Positions 20,644 through 32,195 are shown, counted from the stretch's first letter. The stretch is DNA of 64,000 bases from Anolis sagrei (GCF_037176765.1 NC_090026.1:132691752-132755751), one strand, 5' to 3'. The notes: generated by a model from the sequence alone, not told the origin. A program made the numbers and translations.

Positions 20644-21239
20644 TGATACTGACTCTATTAACCCCTGATATTGTGACCAAAACGATCCAAATGACCTTAA
20701 TTACCATATTGACCATTCCACAATTTTATCATTGTGTGTTTCTAACTTATGGCAGGTTACAACAACAAACGGGAAAGAGCAAAGCTATTTCCAGCCCTTC
20801 AACATGAAAGAATCAGGACTCGAGGTAGAATTTAATCACTTTATTCTTGTTTACATCAGAGAGAGTTTTACAAAATGCAATTTACAATTGCCTCGAGATT
20901 CTATTAAAATGACTTGTTCGCAGTTAAAAAGAGTCCGGTCTTTGCTTAAAACTGAGCATACTGGTTATTATGTTGAGTTTTGTCTATTTAAAAAACCAGG
21001 CCGCTAGTACTCGCTGATACACAGCACACATTTCGGTGTAGCCAGCATTCAAAGGATCTGAAAATTGTACCCTCAAATCCAAGTTTCTAGTCCACAGGGT
21101 GGTCAAGATGGGCTGCTCAGACATATTCCAGGAGAGGGTAGCAAAGTCTGTTGTCAAGAGGAGCAACAATAAAATAAATTATGCTAGGTTTAGTTTTCAT
21201 CATTTTATTGCCTTACATCAGAAGTGGTGATTTCAGAAA
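20644..21239. other. Unassigned DNA, possibly an old LTR
   Basis: No host gene is supported. On the minus strand an AATAAA sits at about 20839-20844, preceded by 300 bp of non-repetitive sequence. It could be a remnant LTR or a lone 3' end. I cannot decide. Confidence 0.3.
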
Positions 21240-22742
21240 ATAAGCAAAATAGTGGATTTAATCGCATAATAGTCGCACCCCTTTTGGGAAGGCAAAAATG
21301 GAATTTTTTACTTTCCCCGCATAATAGTCTCACCCTTTGTTCACTCATCACCTTCCCGCGTGGCTGCACCCTTATATTGTTTATTACATAGTGAAAGAAG
21401 CCCCCAAAATGGGGCTCTTTTCATCGCATAATAGTCACCATTGCAATGTAGCTGCACCCCCCCTTTTCCTTCCAAAATAGGAGATTGTGACTATTATGCG
21501 ATGATGTACGGTAATTTGTACTCTGTTTAAAATGGATGTGTGGGCATCTAATTTCACCGCATAATAGTTGTCATTGCATCATAGCTGCACCCCCTTTTCC
21601 CTTCCAAAATGGGAGATTGGGACTATTATGCGATGATGTACGGTAATTTGTACCCTGTTTAAAATGGATGTGTGGGCATCTAATTTCACCGCATAATAGT
21701 CGTCATTGCATCATAGCTGCACCCCCCCTTTTCCTTCCAAACTGGGAGATTGGGACTATTATGCGATGATGTACGGTAATTTGTACCCTGTTTAAAATGG
21801 ATGTGTGGGCATCTAATTTCACTGCATAATAGTCGTCATTGCATCATAGCTACACCCCCTGTTTCCTTCCAAAATGGGAGACTGGGACTATTATGCGATG
21901 CTGTACAGTAATTTGTACCCTGTTTAAAATGGATGTGTGGGCATCTAATTTCACTGCATAATAGTCGTCATTGGATCATAGCTGCACCCCCTTTTTCCTT
22001 CCAAACTGGGAGATTGGGACTATTATACGATGCTGTACGGTAATTTGTACCCTGTTTAAAATGGATGTGTGGGCATCTAATTTCACCGCATAATAGTCGT
22101 CATTGCATCATAGCTGCACCCCCTTTTTCCTTCCAAACTGGGAGATTGGGACTATTATGCGATGATATTTGGTAATTTGTACCCTGTTTAAAATGGATGT
22201 GTGGGCATCTAATTTCACTGCATAATAGTCGTCATTGCATCATAGCTGCACCCCCTTTTTCCTTCCAAACTGGGAGATTGGGACTATTATGCGATGATGT
22301 ACGGTAATTTGTACTCTGTTTAAAATGGATGTGTGGGCATCTAATTTCACTGCATAATAGTCGTCATTGCATCATAGCTGCACCCCCTTTTCCCTTCCAA
22401 AATGGGAGATTGGGACTATTATGCGATGATGTACGGTAATTTGTACCCTGTTTAATTAGATGTGTGGGCATCTAATTTCACTGCATAATAGTCGTCACTG
22501 CATCATAGCTGCACCCCCCTTTTCCTTCCAAAATGGGAGATTGTGACTATTATGCGATGATGTATGGTAATTTGTACCCTGTTTAAAATGGATGTGTGGG
22601 CATCTAATTTCACCGCATAATAGTCGTCATTGCATCATAGCTGCACCCCCTTTTTCCTTCCAAACTGGGAGATTGGGACTATTATGCGATGCTGTACGGT
22701 AATTTGTACTCTTTTTAATTAGATGTGTGGGCATCTAATTCC
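21240..22742. repeat. 132-bp satellite array beside the ZNF467 3' end
   Basis: About ten units of roughly 132 bp. Each contains caccgcataatagtcgtcat, ccaaactgggagattgggac, tattatgcgatgatgtacgg and aatggatgtgtgggcatcta. Unit starts (gatgtacggt) at 21503, 21635 and 21768 set the period. GCATAATAGT and ACTATTATGC form an inverted pair within every unit. The first part (21240-21480) is more diverged. Confidence 0.95.
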
Positions 22743-22743
22743 T

Positions 22744-22749
22744 TTTAAT
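22744..22749 (-). terminator. ZNF467: Possible ZNF467 polyadenylation signal
   Basis: Minus strand ATTAAA about 87 nt after the stop codon, at the junction with the satellite. A short 3' UTR would fit, but no cleavage evidence exists. Confidence 0.35.
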
Positions 22750-22835
22750 GGAGTGTGTGACTCTGCCCATTTTGCAGCACACTGAGCGCATACCGAGTCG
22801 ACGAATGCCGAGAGCACAAACGGATGGCGATCTTG

Positions 22836-24769
22836 TCACTGCCAAGGGGAGTCAAAAGCCACAGGGAAGATGAGGGGCTGTTCTGGCTGGGGCTGGGTGG
22901 GCAGGGAGCCCTGGGGCACAGGGGTGACCGCCCAACCTGTGGCGCTGGGCAAGGGGGCCGTGGTGGTGGTGTGAGTCCGTTCGTGGCGCAAGAGGTGAGT
23001 CTTGCGGCTGAAGCTCCGGGCACAGTGGGTGCAGATGTACGGGCGCAGGCCGGTGTGGACGGCCTGGTGCCGCACCAAATTGGTCTTGGAGCTGAAGCGC
23101 CGGGGGCACTGGGTGCAGGCGTGCGGCCGCAGACCCGTGTGGACGGCTTCGTGGCGGGCCAGGTGGGACTTCCGGCTGAACGCACGGCCACAGAGTGGAC
23201 AGGCGAAGGGGCGCTGGCCGGCGTGGGATTTGACGTGTGCTACCAAGCTGGCCCGGGTTCCAAAGGTACGGCCGCATTGTGCGCAAGAGAAAGGCCGCTC
23301 AGCTGAGTGCTGGTTGCGTCGGTGCCGTTGCAGGTGCCGCTTGTGGGCAAAGCATCGGCCGCATTCGGCACAGGCAAAGGGCCGCTGCCCGGCATGACCC
23401 CCGCACTGGTGAGAGGCCAGGCCGGCCCGGTGGGCGAAGCTCCTCTCGCAGTGCGGACAAGCATACGGCAGTAGCCCCATGTGTCCACGCAAGTGCGCTG
23501 TAAGGTGACGCTTGTCGCTGAAGCCGCGGCCGCACTCGGCACAGGAAAAGGGCCTCCCCCCCTCAGTGTGCAGCCGCTGGTGGGAGGCCAGGTTCTTCCT
23601 CCAGGCGAAGGCCTTCCCACAGTCGGAGCAGAGGAACGGCTTCTCTTCTGGCTGCTGGCAGGCGGTGTCGGGGTCCCCCTCCGGCTCGGTCTTGCTCACG
23701 GGTTCCACGCATGGGTTGCCCCCCTCTGCCTGCTCCTGTGCCCCACAGACAGCCCCGCAGTGCCCTTGCTCCGGGTAAGGGAAACCCATTGCCATGACCT
23801 CCCTCTGGATGTTATGTTCAATGCACGGGAGCCTGGCCATCTCCTGCTCAACGGGGGCCTTGAAGAGGATGGAGCCCTGGTACATTTCGGGGTGCCCCAT
23901 GCAGGAGGGCGGGAACGGTACCAGTTCGCTTGGATCCCGGTACAACATGGCTGTCGGGGGCCCCAGCTCGCTGGCTTCCACGGATGGGGGTACTGCTGGT
24001 CCCAGTTCAGCGGAGGAAGCCACGGCCTGTCCCTGTTCACCGGGGTGCCCACAGAGACCCACATCTGTCCGTGGCTGGGGATCAGCGCTGATGTTTCCTG
24101 GGGCTTGCCCTGGTTCCAAGCGCCCCCCCTCCGGCGTGGCCCCCTCCTCGTGTTGGCGCTGGTGGCGCAGCAGGTGCCTCCGGTGCACAAAGCTGCGGGC
24201 GCAGAGGGCGCAGGGGTGGGGCCGCTCTCCGGTGTGGGTGAGCTGGTGGCGCACCAGGTGGGTCTTCTTGCGGAAGCTCTTGGTGCAGCGGTCGCAGGGG
24301 AAGGGCCGCTCGCCCGTGTGCACCCGCTCGTGGGAGCCAAGGTGGATCTTCTGCGAGAAGCGGCGGCCGCAGTGCGAGCAGGCGAAGGGGCGCTCGCCGG
24401 TGTGGATGCGGGCGTGGCGGGTCAGGTGGGCCTTCTTGCCAAAGGCCTTGCCACACTGGGGGCAGGGGAAAGGGCGAGGGCGGGGGTCTCCGTTGTCAGC
24501 CCCGCTTCCACTGAGAGGCCCCCCAGGATGCTCGCACTTGGGGCAGGCCAGGGGCTTCTCCTCACTCAACATCTGCCACTGCTGGAGCGCCAGGCCCGAG
24601 AGCTCGCCCAGTCCCCCGTTGCCTCGGTACTCCACCCGGGGACCCTGACCCTCCGCCTTGCAGACGTTTCCTGGAGGGAGGCCCGAGAAAAGCACCTCCG
24701 CGCTCAGGCCGGCCGGCCACTCCGAGTAGTCCTCAGCCTCCACCTTCACCGTCCGGATCAGCCACTCGC
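22836..24769 (-). CDS. ZNF467: ZNF467 terminal exon, 12 C2H2 zinc fingers
   Basis: Last of five coding exons of a predicted 773-residue nuclear zinc-finger protein (join 42771-42742, 34594-34483, 30693-30580, 26981-26850, 24769-22836). The exon opens at a cagcag acceptor and completes a split glycine codon: GEWLIRTVKVEAEDYSEW. This matches the human ZNF467 segment GEEWMIRKVKVEDED. GELSGLALQQW also matches human GALSGLALSGW. Fingers 1-4 are at about 230-336, then a 170-residue disordered linker, then fingers 5-12 at about 507-729. Human ZNF467 also has 12 fingers in a similar split. Fingers 7 and 8 have a four-residue His-His spacing. LACPKCEH before finger 1 is a half finger. Human ZNF467 is linked to osteoblast/adipocyte fate as a transcription cofactor. 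The head-to-head SSPO neighbour supports orthology. Confidence 0.93.
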
Positions 24770-24984
24770 CTGCTGGGATGGAGAAGACATGAAAGAGAGA
24801 GGCACCAAGTTAGGAGAGGCAGGAGAGAGGCACAGAGCGAGAAGACATACCGAAGAATGAGGGCATCATCGTCAGCAGGAGGAGAAAGGTCACCACGCCA
24901 CCCAGAATGCCCTGGTTTTATGCATTTGCTTATTTCTATCTTGCTTTTCTCCCACATGAGACCCAAAGCAGATCAGGCTGTATG
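24770..24984. other. ZNF467 intron 4, start
   Basis: Polypyrimidine tract and acceptor at 24770-24790 (minus strand), then plain intron sequence up to the CR1 fragment. Confidence 0.5.
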
Positions 24985-26325
24985 TTGAAAGGACAAAGCT
25001 TAGCAGAGTAAGGCCTAAGGATCTCGGAGTCCTCATGGACAACAAGTTAAACATGAGCCAACAATGTGACGTGGTGTCATGTATCATGTTCTGCAGTTGT
25101 TGGTGGTTGATGGTGGCAAGCCTAGCAGTTGGTGATGGAAGGGTTAATGTAAGTTCTAAAGGGTTGAGTAATCTGTAAGTAAGAGTTCATGGGTAAAAGT
25201 AATCAAGGGTGGAGGTATGCAAGAGATAAGCTGCAGTTGGGTGTTTCTGGATATAATGACCTAGCTTTGGGACTGGTCTTTGGGAGAAAAGTCTTGTTTT
25301 GGTGGTAGATGCTGCTGGTTTTCCCCCAGGTTTGTGGATTTTCGGTCTCCTGACCTGTCTCCTGAACTCTTAGAACCCTGGAGCTTTGAATCTCTGGACT
25401 GGCTTTGGACTAAGGTATAGACTCTTGATCCCTGGACTTTACTCATTGAACTCTTGGCATTCTGACCACTGGACAGGACCCTTTGATGACAGAGTAGCTT
25501 TTGCTATCAGTTTTTGTTTTATATTCTGTGGCGGAATGCTACCTTTATGTTTTATATTTTGGACTATTAAAACAGCCAGAAAGTAAGCACTGTTTTAATT
25601 AAACTGTTTGATACAAACTGGGTGTTTGTTTGGTTCATCTCTACCTGAATAAGGCAGAGCCCTGGCACCGTGACCCGTGGCAGCTAAAAAAGGCAATGGG
25701 ATTTTGGTTTGCATAAAGAGGACTCTATGGTCTAGATTGAGGAAAGTCCTGCTACCCCTCTATTCTATTCTGCCTTGGTCAGACCACACCTGGAATCACA
25801 ATGTGTCCAATTCTGGGCACCGCAATTGAAGGGAGATGTTGACTCTAAGATTGAATGTGTCCAGAGGAAGAGGGTGACTCAAAGGCTCCAGGGTCTGGAG
25901 AACAAGCCCTTTGAGGAGTGGCTGAAAGAACTGGGCATGTTTAGCCTGCAGAAGAGAAGGTGGAGAGGAGACATGATGAGGGCCATGTCTAACAAGATGA
26001 GGGGAGGTCCTAGGGAGGAGGGAGCAATCTTCCTTTCTGCTGCCATGGAGACTAGGACGCAATGGAACAATGGCTTCAAACTAAAAGAAAGAAAGGAACA
26101 TTAGGAAGAACTTCCTCACTGAGAGAGCTGTTCAGCAGAGGAACTCTCTGCCCTGGAGGGAGTGTGGTGGAGGCTCCTTCTTTGGAGGCTTTGAAGCAGA
26201 GGATGGATGGCCATCTGTTGGGGGTGCTTTGAATGTGCTTTCCCTGCTTCTTGGTAAAATGGGATTGGACTGGGTGGCCCACGAGGTCTCTTCCAACTCT
26301 TCTAGGATTCTAGTCCTTGGTGAGA
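24985..26325 (+). mobile_element. CR1 LINE split by a solo LTR
   Basis: CR1 sequence (ctcggagtcctcatggacaa to ccaacaatgtgacgtgg) stops at 25074 and resumes at 25676 (cgtggcagctaaaaaaggca). It continues with coding tail MFSLQKRRWRGDMMRAMSNK and a 3' end near 26320. The LTR between is listed separately. Confidence 0.85.
25075..25675 (+). mobile_element. Solo LTR, TGTCA...TGACA family
   Basis: A 601-bp LTR fossil flanked by 5-bp duplications cgtgg (25070-25074 and 25676-25680) inside a CR1. It ends in a stretch with ttttaattaaactgttt and caccgtgac. Sister copies lie at 35717-37043, 52230-53185 and about 32436-32790. Five-base duplications suit Gypsy-type or retroviral integration. It carries no genes. 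Confidence 0.8.
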
Positions 26326-26514
26326 GATGCCATCAAAGATCAGGGGCCTCTTTGAGTTGGACTAAGAAGGAAGCATCCCTGAGAACCCCATGGCTGCTGA
26401 TCAATACAGGATGAGGCCTGATGGACCCTAAGGGCATGATTCAAAGCAAGGACATGGTGAAGGTACCAGGTCCCATCTCTGGCATCTCCCAGCAAGACTA
26501 GGAAAGCAACCTAG

Positions 26515-26690
26515 TGTTTGTTTGGTTCATCTCTATCTGAATAAGGCAGAGTCCTGACATCGTGACACATGGCAGCTAAAAAAGCCAATGGGATTTTGGC
26601 TTGCATAAAAATGACTCTATTTGTCAGGATCAAGGAAAGTCATGATACCCTCTATTCTATTCTGCCTTGGTCAGACCAAGAAATGGGATA
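26515..26690. repeat. Duplicated LTR/CR1 junction
   Basis: Repeats 25622-25795 at roughly 85-90% identity, including the LTR end, the target duplication site and the CR1 sequence beyond it. It must come from a local duplication after the LTR inserted. Confidence 0.75.
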
Positions 26691-26849
26691 AATGGTCACT
26701 TGTCCTGGTGGGCCATCAGCATTGACAATACAGGGCTGGATGGAACAAGGGTCTGCCAGCTTCCTGCTTTGCAGGGGCCTGCTCCTCCATGACAGTCCCT
26801 CCCCAAATGCCTCAGACCTTTAGGCAAAGACAAACTGGACACTCCTTAC

Positions 26850-26981
26850 CTGGGCCACTCCTCTCAGGATGCTTTGACTCTCCCACCCCTCGCTGGTCCA
26901 GTCCCACCTGTGGGGGCGGTAGTGACAGTGGGGGCGGGTGGCCCTTCTTAGCATCGTTTCCCATCTCCGGGGCCACCGGTC
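26850..26981 (-). CDS. ZNF467: ZNF467 coding exon 4
   Basis: Exon of 132 bp between cttgagcag (acceptor) and gtaagg (donor), phase 1 to phase 1. It encodes GPVAPEMGNDAKKGHPPPLS and then LPPPQVGLDQRGVGESKHPE, a proline-rich low-complexity linker. Its opening PVAPEM repeats the opening PVAKPEM of exon 3, suggesting exon duplication. Exon 4 ends CCA G and exon 5 begins GC GAG, making an intact glycine codon. Confidence 0.8.
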
Positions 26982-27149
26982 CTGCTCAAGAGAAGGAGGA
27001 AAATTAGCAGGACAGATAGACATTTCTTCCTAGGAGAGCTCCCAGGGCCTTATACATTGCAGGGTTGTTTCTTTTACCCAAGATCATGTGAGTCTCTTAG
27101 GAGGAAAATCAATTTTAAACAATATAATTCAGAATTTCAGATAATGAAA

Positions 27150-27835
27150 ATAATTGGGAGACTAAAAAGGACAGTAAGCAATTGAACAAGCAGGAAAAGC
27201 CCAGAAGACTACTAACAGGAGTGGGGTACAGGGAGCATATGACGCCTCTGTTGCGTCAGCTCCACGGGCTGCCAATCAGCTTCCAAGCACAATTCAAAGT
27301 GCTGGTGTTGACCTATAAAGCCCTAAACGACTCCGGCCCAATTTACCTATCCGAATGGATTCTCCCCTATGAACCATGAAGGTTGTTAAGATCTTTTGGA
27401 GGGGCCCTGCTCTCGGTCCCACCTCCTTCGCAATCGTGTCTGGTGGGAATGAGGGACAGGGCCTTCTTGGTGGTGGCTCCTCGGCTCTGGAACTCCCTCC
27501 CGATGGAGATTAGATCTGCCCCTTCCCTCTTGACTTTTAGAAAGCTGGTAAAGACATGGCTTTGGGATACTGCATTCACAGAATGGTGATTGAGTCAATA
27601 ACTGCTGAGCACATGGGCAGATGGCGATGAATTTATGATTTATTCTGACGAACTGACCTTTTATAAGTTGTATAATTGTATTTTAATGTATTTTTGTACT
27701 ATTGTATTATGATGTTTACTGTGGTTTATCTTATTGTATTTTGACCCTCTGCTGTTAGCCGGCCTGAGTCCCTTTTCGGAGGTCGAGAAGACCAGGTTAT
27801 AAAAGCTCGAAATAAATAAATAAAAAATAAATAAT
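27150..27835 (+). mobile_element. L2-like LINE 3' part
   Basis: Coding remnants LLRQLHGLPISFQAQFKVLV and RAFLVVAPRLWNSLP, then a 3' UTR ending in gcctgagtcccttttcggag and an (AAAT)n tail. It lies in ZNF467 intron 3. Confidence 0.85.
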
Positions 27836-27871
27836 AAGGTTAAAATACTTTGAAACCAAGTGAATGGACAT

Positions 27872-27906
<35 letters not shown>

Positions 27907-28085
27907 CTTTATTTATACCCCAAAGGGTGGCTAACATGAAGCCAAGCCCAAAGATACAACACAGCAAAATAAAATACAGAATGCAGACAACAAACAATTG
28001 CATCAGAATAAAATACATACAGTAGCAAAATAAAATAAAATAAAGCAGATTAACACAATATAAAATCAAACAGAATGGGCAGGCC
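27872..28085. mobile_element. Short L2-tail-related fragment with (AAT)n
   Basis: An (AATAAT)n tract then tctttatttataccccaaag and aacatgaagccaagcccaaa, the minus-strand tail type seen also at 43962-44065. Confidence 0.5.
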
Positions 28086-28124
28086 AAATGGTCGAGGCAA
28101 AATGATAAAATCCTGGATGAGGTA

Positions 28125-29160
28125 GAATCATAGAATTATAGAATCCTAGAGTTGGAAGAGCCCTCCTGGGCCATCATCCAGTCCAACCCCATTCTGCCAA
28201 GAAGCAGGAATATTGCATTCAGATCACCCCTGACAGATGGCCATCCAGCCTCTGTTTCAAAGCCTCCAAAGAAGGAGCCTCCACCACACTCCGGGGCAGA
28301 GTTCCACTGCTGAACAGCTCTCACAGTCAGGAAGTTCTTCCTCATGTTCAGATGGAATCTCCTCTCTTGTAGTTTGAAGCCATTGTTCCCTTGCATCCTA
28401 GTCTCCAGGGAAGCAGAAAACAAGCTTGCTCCCTCCTCCTTTCTGTGGCTTCCTCTCACATATTTATACATGGCTGTCATATCCCCTCTCAGCCTTCTCT
28501 TCTTCAGGCTAAACATGCCCAGCTCCTTAAGCCGCTCCTCATAGGGCTTGTTCTCCAGACCTTTTATCATTTAGTCGCTCTCGTCTGGACACATTCCAGC
28601 TTAGAGTCAATATCTCTCTTGAATTGTGGTGCCCAGAACTGGACACAATATTCCAGGTGTGGTCTAACCAAAGCGGAATAGAGCATGGGGAGCATTACTT
28701 CCCTAGATCTAGACACTATGCTCCTATTAATGCAGGCCAAAATCCCATTGGCTTTTTTTGCCGCCACATCACATTCCTGGCTCATGTTCACCTTCCTCCC
28801 CACGAGGACTCCAAGATCTTTTTCACACGTACTGCTCTCGAGCCAGGCATTGTCCCCCATTCTGTATCTTTGCATTTTGTTTTTCCTGCCAAAGTGGAGT
28901 CTCTTGCATTTGTCCCTGTTGAACTTCATTTTGTTAGTTTTGGCCCACCTCTCTAATCTGTCAAGATCCCTTTGAGTCCTGCTCCTGTCCTCTGGAGTCT
29001 TGGCTCTCCCTCCCAATTTGGTGTCATCTGCAAACTTGATGATCCTGCCTTCTAACCCTTCATCTGAGTCATTAATAAAGATCATGAGCAGGACCGGGCC
29101 CAGGACAGAACCCTGCGGATGGCACTCCACTCGTCACTTTTTTCCAAGATGAAGAGGAAG
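28125..29160 (-). mobile_element. CR1 LINE, about 1 kb
   Basis: Minus strand from the 3' repeat at 28127 to coding [15 protein letters not shown] and FADDTKLGG at about 29000-29120. The catalytic-box sequence FADD is intact in this copy, but frames change at about 28570 and near the tail. Confidence 0.92.
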
Positions 29161-29255
29161 CATTTTAAACAGAGGCTGGATGGCCATCTGTTGGGGGTGC
29201 TTTGAAGGCAATGGCCCATGAGGTCTCTTCCAACTCAATGATTCTATGATTCAGC
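29161..29255 (+). mobile_element. CR1 3' scrap
   Basis: Sequence aacagaggctggatggccat to caactcaatgattctatgat, the last part of a CR1 in plus orientation joined directly to the previous minus copy. Confidence 0.75.
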
Positions 29256-29554
29256 GTGATGATATTGTACACTGCCACAGCGTGGCATAGGTTGAGTATC
29301 CCTTATCTGAAAGGCTTGGGACCAGAAGTGTTTTGGGTTTCAGATTTTGGGATACCTGTATTACCATATAGATCCACCATGAGATATCTTGAAGATGGGA
29401 CTCAGGTCTAAATGTAAAATTCATTTTGGCTTCATAAATAAATACCTACATATGAAGTCCAAAGGGTATTTTATACAATATTTTAAAAGATTTGGTGTAG
29501 GATACAACATTGGTGTACAGTGAACCTTCAGAAAACAAAAATATCCCTCTAACA

Positions 29555-30307
29555 CAGGCCTGGGCAAACTTGGGCCTTCCAGGTGTTTTTGGACTTCAAC
29601 GCCCAGAATTCCTAACAGTAATTCCTCTGTTGCGCCAGCTCCACTGGCTGCCAATTTGCTACCGGGCACAATTCAAAGTGCTGGCTTTAGCCTTAAAAGC
29701 CCTAAACGGTTCTGGCCCGACCTATCTGTCCAAACGCATCACCCCCTATGAACCAGTTAGGACATTAAGATTGTCCAGGGAGGCCCTGCTCTAGATCCCG
29801 CCAGCCTCACAAGCACGGCTGGCGGGGACGAGAGACAGGGCCTTCTCAGTGGTGGCCCCTCGGCTGTGGAACGCCCTTCCCGCAGACGTTAGATCGGCTC
29901 CCTCCCTGCTGGTGTTCAGGAGAAGAGTGAAGACCTGGCTCTTTGAACAGGCGTTCAATTAAGCAGTGCAATCAATTGACTGAATTTGGAACTGGAATAA
30001 TGGATGAGGAGATCGGATTGTGATTTTACTGATGAGACGTGACGGATTAGTTATTGGATGTATTGATGTTTGTTCATTTGCTGATGTATTGTTGTATTGT
30101 TTTAACTGCTTTAGTGATTGTTTAGATGCTAATGCTATGCACTTTGTATATTGTCCTGTTGTAAACCGCACAGAGTCGCCTACGGGCTGAGATAGTGCGG
30201 TATACAAATAAAGTAAATAAATAATAATAAATAAATAATAGTGGCTATTAGGAATGGTGGGAGTTGAAGTCCAAAGCACCTGGAAGGTCCAAGTTTGCCC
30301 ATGCCTG
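29555..30307. mobile_element. hAT MITE with an L2 inserted in it
   Basis: Inverted ends CAGGCCTGGGCAAACTTGGG (29555) and, reversed, CAGGCATGGGCAAACTTGGA (30307). Flanks ctctaaca and ctctaaga agree at 7 of 8 positions. About 29615-30240 is an L2 3' part (LHWLPICYRAQFKVLALALK) in plus orientation, so the MITE is older. Confidence 0.8.
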
Positions 30308-30401
30308 CTCTAAGAGCTACTCATATGGGCTATTTTGCAATATTTCAGATTTTGGAATTCCAGATTATTTTATGAGTAAGAAGACCCCATCCAAACCTTC
30401 A

Positions 30402-30472
30402 GGCAGGCCTGGGCAAACTTGGGCCCTCCAGGTGTTTTGGACTTCAACTCCCACCATTACTAACATGCCCGC
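30402..30472. mobile_element. Arm of the same MITE family
   Basis: ggcctgggcaaacttgggcc through ttttggacttcaactcccac, one arm only. Confidence 0.65.
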
Positions 30473-30579
30473 CTTAAGACAATCCCCCGAATTGTTTTGC
30501 CCTTCCCCGGGCCAATGCATCCAGTGAGCCTTTCTGGATGCGTTGGCCCTCCCAGAGCCTCCTCCTCCTCCTCTCTGAC

Positions 30580-30693
30580 CTGCATTGGCAATCCCTGGTG
30601 GCCCCCTTGGGCCGGCATCCCCTTGGCCCTTGGCTGGAAGGAGGCGGCCGTCCTCAATCTGGGCCACCATTTCAGGTTTGGCCACCGGAGATC
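30580..30693 (-). CDS. ZNF467: ZNF467 coding exon 3 (KRAB-B-like)
   Basis: Exon of 114 bp between cttcttgcag (acceptor) and gtcagag (donor), phase 1 to 1. It reads GSPVAKPEMVAQIEDGRLLP and then a GPRGPPG-rich tail. The first 16 residues resemble the segment after a KRAB A box (consensus-like VSKPDVISQLEQGEEPW). They also align with human ZNF467 SVGQPEMAPQSEPREG. Phases match exons 2 and 4. Confidence 0.82.
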
Positions 30694-31159
30694 CTGCAAG
30701 AAGAAAAGAGGACACCATTTGCAAGGCACAATTCCACCCCGGGTGTGATACGCTGCGCACCGCAATATCACTGTGGAAGATGTGACCCACTTCTGAGACA
30801 ATTCCCACAAAGATGTTGAGCATAAAAAAGCAATCACTTGATTTATAGCACAGTGGAGTCTCCTTCTCTGGAGGTTGAATGGCCATCTGGCAGGAGGGCT
30901 TGGATTGTGCCTTCTTGTATGGATTGGATGGCCCTTGGGGTCTCTTCTAATACTGTCATCCTTTTTCCCCTTTCTACACTGCACATGCATACATTGCTTC
31001 GTGTTTCTTCACCAACAACCAGAAGTTTCTTCACCAATGACCAGATCAAATTGCCACCATGTTCAAATGAGCACCTTTTATTACCTCCCCGCCAAAGCAG
31101 TGCATATTATTTATTTATAGTATTTATATTCCACCCTTCTAACCCCGCAGGGGACTCAG

Positions 31160-31470
31160 TGTCAGACTGTAGGATCTATCTAGCAATATTAAATAACCAC
31201 TCACAAGCCGGTTTTGCTTTGAAATGGATATATTGCTTGTATCTCTGCAGCAAAGAAAGACACTACTGGCTTTTCCCCACCACCACTTCCTTTTATACAC
31301 CTTTCCTGCCCATCTCCCCCCTCTTCTCAGTTTCCTTATTAGAACTGGTTGCTTCACAAGTTCCAATACAAGGTTTCCAGGGCCTTCTGCTGGCTTCAAA
31401 ATGTCATAGAGAGACATGTCACGGAGGGAATTTGTGATGTCTTCATGCCGTCGGAAATTGACTCCTGACA
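31160..31470. mobile_element. Short solo LTR
   Basis: Begins TGTCAGACTG, ends CTCCTGACA, and is flanked by perfect 5-bp duplications ctcag (31155-31159 and 31471-31475). At 311 bp it is shorter than, and different from, the TGTCA family at 25075. No genes. Confidence 0.7.
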
Positions 31471-31705
31471 CTCAGGGTGGATCACAATGCACATATACAT
31501 GGTAAACATTCAATGCCGTGACACACCCAACATATATAGACAGACACTCAGAGGCTATTTAACTTTCCAGCTTCATGAGGGTATGCTTTGAATTCCAGCC
31601 ACCGGGGCAGCTGTCGCTTCACCATCCATTTGTGTCACCCATGGAGTACTTCCTCATTCCTTTGCATGCTGCTGGAGAGTTTTATGGCATCGTAAATTAG
31701 TTAAA

Positions 31706-32018
31706 TCATAGAATCAAAGAGTTGGAAGAGACCTCCTGGGCCATCATCCAGTCCAACCCCATTCTGCCAAGAAGCAGGAATATTGCATTCAAATCACCCC
31801 TGACAGATGGCCATCCAGCCTCTGTTTAAAAGCTTCCAAAGAAGGAGTCTCCACCACACTTCGGGGCAGAGAGTTCCACTGCTGAATGGCTCTCACAGTC
31901 AGGAGAACCTTCCTCATGTTCAGATGGAATCTCCTTTCTTGTAGTTTGAAGCCACTGTTCCATTGCGTCCTAGTCTCCAAGGAAGCAGAAAACAAGCTTG
32001 CTCCCTCCTCCCTGTGGG
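31706..32018 (-). mobile_element. CR1 3' end inside the SINE
   Basis: Minus strand CR1 tail (atcatagaatcaaagagttg to gctccctcctccctgtgggg) with coding SVVETPSLEAFKQRLDGHLS. Confidence 0.85.
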
Positions 32019-32195
32019 GTACCTAAATTTCCTACTTGACAGATACAACTGCCTTTCAGGCTGCAAAGGTTGACAGCAAGCTAAACAAATTGTCAGGAGC
32101 TTACTCCAACCCAGGCTGGCTTCGAACTCATGACCTTTCGGTCAGTAGTGATTTTAATGCAGCTGACTCCCCAACCAGCTGTGCCACAACCCGGT

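Larger units (their letters stand above)
31105..32195 (-). mobile_element. tRNA-type SINE with L2-like tail, split by LTR and CR1
   Basis: Compared with the intact copy at 56113-56600, this minus-strand SINE is broken open twice: by a solo LTR at 31160-31470 and by a CR1 3' end at about 31706-32018. The SINE head (gtgccacaacccgg) is at about 32195. Confidence 0.75.

Noticed and set aside
20984-21169. 61-codon minus ORF near 21 kb as a gene or retroviral piece
   Set aside because: Too short, no recognised domain, no clear exon signals; left as unassigned.
23481-24860. 459-codon plus-strand ORF
   Set aside because: Antisense shadow of the GC-rich ZNF467 finger exon; no domain, no splice support.
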